From Methylobacterium sp. SyP6R (lineage in GTDB: Bacteria > Pseudomonadota > Alphaproteobacteria > Rhizobiales > Beijerinckiaceae): a stretch of DNA of 64,000 nt. A program made the translations under genes and the position numbers. Where the stretch lies: the NCBI RefSeq assembly GCF_019216885.1, contig NZ_JAAQRC020000001.1, positions 1,612,001 to 1,676,000 of the forward strand. Reading direction: 5' to 3'. Shown here one piece after another: positions 60,101 through 64,000 of this stretch. Every line of letters starts with the position of its first letter. Position 1 is the first letter of the stretch. Under the pieces are notes generated by a model. That model had not been told where the DNA came from, did no database searches, and saw nothing but the letters and a program-made list of their open reading frames with translations.

Positions 60101-61475
60101 GCGCGGGGTGCAGATCGCCCTGTCCGGTTCGATCCCCGTCGAGGCCGGCGGCACGCTCGCCTTGCGCACCCGCGGCACCGTCGATGCGGCGCTCGCCAAC
60201 ACCCTGCTGGCGGCGGGCGGCCAGCGCCTGACCGGCCGGGTCGCGCTCGATGCCGGGATCGGCGGCACGCTCCAGGCCCCGAAGATCGACGGTTCGGCGG
60301 TGCTCACCGGCGGCAGCTTCACCGATCCGCTGAACGGCGTCAGCCTCACCGACATCCAGGGCCTGGTTGCCGGGCGCGGCGACACGCTCGTGATCGAGCG
60401 CCTGACCGCTGCCACCCGCAACGGCGGCACGCTCCAGGTCCAGGGCCGCGTCGCCGTCGAGCCGGCGGCGGGTTTTCCCGGCAACCTGACCATCCGGGCC
60501 GACCGGGCCGAGCTGGTCTCGAGCCAGCTGATGACGCTGATCACCGGCCTCAACCTGTCGCTCACCGGGCCGCTCGCCCGCACCCCGCGGGTCTCCGGCC
60601 AGGTCGACGTCGTCTCCCTCGACGTGTCGGTGCCCGACCGCCTGCCCGCCACGGTGCAGCCGCTGCCCGGCATCCGCCACGTCAACACCCCGCCGCAGAT
60701 GCGCGCCCGCCTCGCGGCGCGGGCCAGGCGCGAGGCGGCGGCCCGGCGCGGCCGCAAGGCCCCGCCCTTCCTCGCCACCCTCGACCTCGCGGTGAACGCG
60801 CCCGGCCGCATCACCGTGCGCGGGCGCGGCATCGACGCCGAACTCGGCGGCTCGCTGCGCCTCACCGGCACCTCGGCGGCGCCGGTGGCGAACGGCGCCT
60901 TCGCGATGCGCCGCGGCCGGATCCAGATCGTCGGCCAGCGCCTCGACTTCACCCGCGGCCGCCTGACCTTCGCGGGCGACCTGACCGCGCCCGACCTCGA
61001 CTTCCAGGCCCAGTCCCAGGCCGGCGACGTCACCGCCAAGATCGCCGTCACCGGCCCGGCCAACCAGCCCGACTTCGCGCTCTCCTCCGAGCCGCCGCTG
61101 CCGCAGGACGAGGTCCTGTCGCGGCTCCTGTTCAAGAAGGCCTCGGGCGGGCTCTCCCCGTTCCAGGCGCTGCAACTGGCGCAGGCCGTCGCCCAGCTCT
61201 CCGGCGGATCGGGCGGGCCCGACGTGTTCGAGAGCGCCCGCAAGGGGCTGGGCCTCGACAGCCTCGACATCCAGGCCGGATCGAAGGGCGGTGCGGCGGT
61301 CGGCCTGTCGCGGGCGATCGGCGAGCGGGTGAATGTCGGCGTGCGCGCCGGGGCGCGTCCGGAGGACAGCGCGGCCACCATCACCTACGACGTGACCGGG
61401 CGGATCAAGGTCCAGGGCGAGGCCGGGGCGGATGGGCGGACAGCCGTGGGGGTGGGGGCGGAGTGGGAGTATTGA
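57120..61475 (+). CDS. tamB: Translocation and assembly module subunit TamB
   Basis: 1451-aa AsmA-like bridge protein spanning the periplasm. GGAGGGTGTC precedes the ATG. One membrane helix near the N-terminus (LLTAAIAVSLLALAWLGHAA) is followed by hundreds of residues of repeating beta-strands, seen as alternating LDGTVALSGRVDGKPLSGDL-like patterns. The C-terminal TamB domain (from about residue 1100) contains RGRIQIVGQRLDFTRGRLTF and LSSEPPLPQDEVLSRLLFKK. It moves lipids or outer membrane proteins together with TamA. Length is typical for alphaproteobacteria and the frame is intact. Confidence 0.94.
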   Translation: MKIPALFSGSTRSGKGFGLPRLLTAAIAVSLLALAWLGHAATGEAAEGETTILGDLLSRALSTPASRVSIGAVDGALSSDATIRDVAIADRDGVWLRLDKARLIWRRTALLSRRLEIDRLEIGRLEVLRRPLPSATPPSQDKEALLPDLPVKVVVKAFALSDLVLGEPVLGEPARIGGAGQATLGDPREGLDLGFGLRRLDKPGTVTLKLVYVPETSRLEVKLAQDEPEGGLAARLMNLPGLPPVSLDLDGNGTLDAWNAALAFKAGEGIGADGKARIDRVGAERRMVLDLASRVEGLMPGPLAAVFSGTTRLDGSLRFADSGAVQVDRFELTSRTARLALNGGVDAARNADLTLQARALPTEGGVTKAGDSTLEALVLDASLKGPLAAPAVRGTLRAAGLSAAGSRLGRASADLVAEPLPRTPDGQSFRLDAKAEVDGLHLADPAMRRAIGPKASFNLTGRIDPNGVADLDAVTIEAPTAKARYAGRIGRDVVAGTLQAELPDLAAFSLAAGRPLGGRVAVKALLSGDPGRAGVTADVEASTEKLFLGTPALDRTLGREPRFAGRLTRLPDGYAVQAARLTGTAVTATVDGRATEAKADMTGRVDLTDLATLDPELAGKAGLEARLTGSLEHPDVALTVSAPEARAMGRPIRDLAAKANVTDATGALDGTVALSGRVDGKPLSGDLHLARRGADWVLDRLGLTLGSVALTGRATVDPASRLAEGAVSLKAGNLDDLSALALTRLQGRLDAAIALSRTGGRQDATVRATGEGVRAAGVALSRLDADLAGTDLWTSPRVSGRLNADRLVAGSETIEAIRLDAKPAPDGSDLVLQARARGFALDGAARLVPAAHPRLDLSRFSAVRVADRLTLAGPATVTVKDEGVTVAGLAIAAGSGRAHLDGTIGKTLDLRLGLKSLPLAMARIASPSLNLSGILDGEAALTGPAASPEGRYSLSVSRLVTPETRSAGLPPIDAKASGRIEDGRAGLDGTVNAGRGVQIALSGSIPVEAGGTLALRTRGTVDAALANTLLAAGGQRLTGRVALDAGIGGTLQAPKIDGSAVLTGGSFTDPLNGVSLTDIQGLVAGRGDTLVIERLTAATRNGGTLQVQGRVAVEPAAGFPGNLTIRADRAELVSSQLMTLITGLNLSLTGPLARTPRVSGQVDVVSLDVSVPDRLPATVQPLPGIRHVNTPPQMRARLAARARREAAARRGRKAPPFLATLDLAVNAPGRITVRGRGIDAELGGSLRLTGTSAAPVANGAFAMRRGRIQIVGQRLDFTRGRLTFAGDLTAPDLDFQAQSQAGDVTAKIAVTGPANQPDFALSSEPPLPQDEVLSRLLFKKASGGLSPFQALQLAQAVAQLSGGSGGPDVFESARKGLGLDSLDIQAGSKGGAAVGLSRAIGERVNVGVRAGARPEDSAATITYDVTGRIKVQGEAGADGRTAVGVGAEWEY

Positions 61476-61505
61476 GGCGATCACGCTCGCACCTGGCCTG
61501 AAGCC

Positions 61506-62915
61506 TCACCGCGGCCGATCCGGCAATGCGGTGCAGGCGCCGAGCCCGACCAGGCCGGCGATGGCGGCGGCTGCGAACACGACCGCGTAGCCGGTGCCGC
61601 CCGGCGTCGACGGCGCGAGTACCCCGAGCGCCGCCACGCCGAGCGCGAACCCGCCCTGACGCGCCACCATCGTGACGGCCGAGGCCATGCCCGCCGCCCC
61701 GCGCGGTGCGAGCGTCACGATGGCGCCGGTGAGCTGGGAATGCGCGAGGGCCGCCCCGGCGCCGATCGCCGCCATGCCGACGAGCGCGCCGGGCTTGGCG
61801 GAGGCGCCCGCCGCCCCCGCCAGGACCGCATTCCCGAAGGCGATCAGCGCGAGCGCGCTCCCGAATGTGTGCCTCCAGCCGAATCGCCGGACCATGCGGC
61901 TTCCCACCGGGGGCAGCACCAGCATCGGCAGGGTCGCCGCGAGCAGCGCGACCCCGGCCTCCTGCGCGCCCATCCCGTAGGCCGCCATCAGGAAGGCCGG
62001 CAGGGAGACCAGCACGGCCCAGTATCCGGCCGAGACGGTCAGCAGCAGGACGACCACGGCGCAGACGCTGCGATCCGACGCGAGGGCCGGATCGATCAGC
62101 GGATGCTCCCGTCGCCTCTGACGGCGCGCGAAGGCGGCCGCGAGCGCGAGGCTGGCCGCCATGCCGGACAGGCCCGCCATCGGAGTGGCGTGGGCTTGCA
62201 GGACGCCCTCGACCGCGAGGCCGAGCGCGGCGGTCAGGACCAGCAATCCCGGCCAGTCGACCGGATGCCTGACCTCCCTCCGCGCCTCTTGGACGAAGCG
62301 GGGAATGGCGAGCGCGATCAGCCCGCAGGGCAGGATGTTGGCGAGGAAGATCGCCGGCCATCCGAGCCAGGCGGCGAGCAGGCCGCCCAGCGTCGGGCCC
62401 AGCGCCATCGCGACGCCCGACAGGATCCCGGTCAGGGCGAGGGCGCGGGCCCGCAGGGCGGGGTCCGGGAAGGCGCCGGCGATCGACGCGATGGCCCCGG
62501 TGATCAGGAAGGCCGCGCCGATGCCCTGCGCGGCGCGGGCGATGCACAGGGCGGGGGCGGTCCCGGCCAGCGCGCAGGCGACGGACGCGGCGGCGAACAG
62601 GGCGTTGCCGAGCAGCAGGACGCGGCGCCGTCCGTGGCGATCCGCCAGGGCCCCTGCCGCCAGCAGGGCAGCCGTGAAGGCGAGGCTGTAGGCATCGACG
62701 ACCCAGGCGAGGCCCGGCATGCCGAGGCCGAGGTCGCGGCCGATCTCCGGCATGACGACGACCAGGGCGGTCACGTCGAACTGCGTCAGGAAGGCGCCCA
62801 AGCCGAGCACGCAGGCGGTGAGACGCGCGTGCCGATCCCGGATGGCGGCGGGCGAGGTGACGGAGGGCGAGGTGACGGAGGAATTGTGTGGGCTGGTCAT
62901 GGCCGCGATCAGCAT
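61506..62915 (-). CDS. MFS multidrug transporter (DHA2-like)
   Basis: The protein from Met at 62915 is 469 aa (an alternative start is Met at 62900). About 13-14 hydrophobic segments, with motif A in AGALADRHGRRRVLLLGNAL and motif C-like GILSGVAMALGPTLGGLLAA. FLTQFDVTALVVVMPEIGRD and AAQGIGAAFLITGAIASIAG are typical of the drug:proton antiporter branch. It is divergent from the LysR gene 62991, which is the usual pairing of exporter and regulator. Confidence 0.9.
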   Translation of the reverse strand: MLIAAMTSPHNSSVTSPSVTSPAAIRDRHARLTACVLGLGAFLTQFDVTALVVVMPEIGRDLGLGMPGLAWVVDAYSLAFTAALLAAGALADRHGRRRVLLLGNALFAAASVACALAGTAPALCIARAAQGIGAAFLITGAIASIAGAFPDPALRARALALTGILSGVAMALGPTLGGLLAAWLGWPAIFLANILPCGLIALAIPRFVQEARREVRHPVDWPGLLVLTAALGLAVEGVLQAHATPMAGLSGMAASLALAAAFARRQRRREHPLIDPALASDRSVCAVVVLLLTVSAGYWAVLVSLPAFLMAAYGMGAQEAGVALLAATLPMLVLPPVGSRMVRRFGWRHTFGSALALIAFGNAVLAGAAGASAKPGALVGMAAIGAGAALAHSQLTGAIVTLAPRGAAGMASAVTMVARQGGFALGVAALGVLAPSTPGGTGYAVVFAAAAIAGLVGLGACTALPDRPR

Positions 62916-62990
62916 GGCCCACCGCGATCGAAGCAAATGAGAGTTGAAACGGCGCGCATGAACCCGTTTCATGGGCTCAGGATGAGTCCG

Positions 62991-63886
62991 ATGCGCCGCT
63001 TGCCCCCCTTCCCCGGTCTCGTCGCGTTCGATGCCGTGCTGCGGCACGGGAGCGTGACGCGGGCCGCCGCCGCGCTCGGCCTCACCCAGAGTGCCGTCAG
63101 CCACCGCTTGCGCGGCTTCGAGGAGCATTTCGGCGCCCCGCTGCTGGAGCGGCTGAATCCGGGCCTGCGGCCGACGCCGGCGGGCGAGCGCCTCGCGCGG
63201 GACGTTGCCCCGCTGCTCGAGACGCTGGCGGGATTGCGGGAGCGGGTCGCGGGCGAGCGGGCCTCGCGGCCGTTCCGGATCGGCGTCGGTGGGGCCGTGC
63301 TGGCTTGGTGGCTCTCACCGCGTCTTCCAGACCTGGCGGCGGCGTTTCCGGCTGTCACGATCGAGGTGACGACGTGGGATGGCAGGCTCGGAGCCGAACC
63401 GGGCGAGACCGATCTGGCGCTGCACTGGATCCCCCGTGAGGCGCAGGGCGGCAGCCGATGCGAGGTACCGTTCCCGGCCGAGACCGTCTTTCCGGTCGCC
63501 GCCCCTCTGCTCCGTCGCTCCCGTGAGGATGGCGATTGGCGCCGGCTGCCGCTGCTCGCGAAGGGGCAGGCCGCCGACGGCCTCGGCAACGAATGGTCCT
63601 GGGTCACCTGGCTCGGCGACGACGGGCGGCGCCCGCCCGCGATGCGCTTCCGCGACATCGGCGGGGCCCTGCGATCGGCGCAGGACGGCAACGGCATCGT
63701 CCTCGCACGCTCGCTCCTCGTCGCCGACGCGCTCCGCCGGCGCCGTCTGTCCCGCCTGGTGCGCGGACCGAGATGCGGCCTTCCTCGAAGGTTCAGGTGG
63801 CGCGGTGGAGCGACCGGGCCGCCGAGATTGCGCCCGCGATGGCGGCGTGGCTCGTGGCGGCCGCGCACTCGACCCTCGGACGATGA
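62991..63886 (+). pseudogene. LysR family regulator with an apparent frameshift
   Basis: From ATG 62991 (AGGATGAG upstream) the N-terminal helix-turn-helix is clear: FDAVLRHGSVTRAAAALGLT, QSAVSHRLRGFEEHFGAPLL, then RPTPAGERLARDVAPLLETL. The effector domain follows to about residue 255 (RDIGGALRSAQDGNGIVLAR). Near 63755-63770 the frame turns arginine-rich, while the neighbouring frame continues TEMRPSSKVQVARWSDRAAE and ends IAPAMAAWLVAAAHSTLGR at 63886, five bases before the convergent amidase stop. That is the expected C-terminus, so one base has been lost or gained. Probably controls the divergent exporter if functional. Confidence 0.75.
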
Positions 63887-63890
63887 CGGA

Positions 63891-64000
63891 TCACCCGGCC
63901 TCCGGCGGCACCCCAAGATGATGCCCCGTCTCCCGCTGAAACGCCGCCCCCACGCCTAAGCACACAGCATCGTCATACGGCTTCCCCACCACCTGCGCGG
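63891..64000 (-). CDS. Amidase, C-terminal fragment cut by the window edge
   Basis: The last 36 residues read AQVVGKPYDDAVCLGVGAAF then QRETGHHLGVPPEAG. The Q-V-V-G-(K/R)-P-Y-D-(D/E)-A, V-G-A-A-F-Q-R-E-T and H-L-G-V-P-P patterns are those that end amidase-signature family enzymes (GatA-like amidases). Catalytic residues lie outside the window. The gene is convergent with the LysR gene. Confidence 0.7.
   Translation of the reverse strand, partial: AQVVGKPYDDAVCLGVGAAFQRETGHHLGVPPEAG

Noticed and set aside
58986..61484. Long minus-strand frames opposite tamB
   Set aside because: Low-complexity, domain-free translation; tamB has a ribosome site, a membrane helix and a C-terminal TamB domain.

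Overview
The window is GC-rich alphaproteobacterial DNA, and the gene set fits a Methylobacterium-like member of the Rhizobiales. Pointers are lipA next to a COQ10-type gene, recG-sdhE-mfd in a row, a PHA-system protein, a carotenoid desaturase followed by a DUF2141 gene, and several families of palindromic intergenic repeats. The assignment is inference from gene content and style.

Positions 1-4264 are the right part of a mobile island. A P4-type tyrosine integrase lies beside the displaced 3' half of a tRNA-Pro(GGG) gene, which marks the attachment site. The island also holds two AlpA/excisionase-like small DNA-binding proteins, an HNH-like protein, two unknown proteins (one probably frameshifted) and the start of a serine recombinase. 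Its intergenic regions are dense in inverted and direct repeats.

Positions 4265-19512 are chromosomal. They carry COQ10-lipA, a GlsB-like membrane protein, a PRC-barrel protein, a lipid A type glycosylation operon (ArnT-like, ArnC/DPM1-like, LAB_N), an FbpC-like ABC ATPase, crtI-type desaturase with a DUF2141 gene and an ABC-2 exporter pair, an O-antigen ligase-like protein, and small membrane proteins.

Positions 19614-28425 are the Kdp high-affinity potassium system: a 27-aa leader peptide gene, kdpF, kdpA, a 61-aa ORF, a palindromic repeat, kdpB, kdpC, kdpD and kdpE, all on the plus strand. ATGA overlaps or short gaps suggest one coupled operon. The kdpA-kdpB gap, which holds the repeat, is the exception.

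Positions 28401-41180 are a patchwork of small proteins and enzymes: an IS110 element beside a palindromic repeat, an XRE-cupin regulator, a YbdK-type ligase, a membrane-anchored sigma region 1.1-like protein divergent from a cytochrome P450, a PPOX-class flavoprotein, a gamma-glutamylcyclotransferase and an alpha/beta hydrolase.

Positions 41479-48605 hold recG, sdhE and mfd separated by a roughly 200-bp palindromic repeat, then a RelE-like orphan. Positions 48827-64000 hold a DUF3617 protein, a fatty acid desaturase, a DUF502 protein, a probable small RNA with a strong terminator, a 48-aa duplicated microprotein, a histone deacetylase family protein, tamA-tamB, an MFS exporter, a frameshifted LysR gene and the end of an amidase gene.

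The most striking non-coding features are four interspersed repeat families (A-D, 2-3 copies each; one B copy sits inside an A copy) and at least five short tandem repeats with 15-, 18- or 21-bp units at gene edges.
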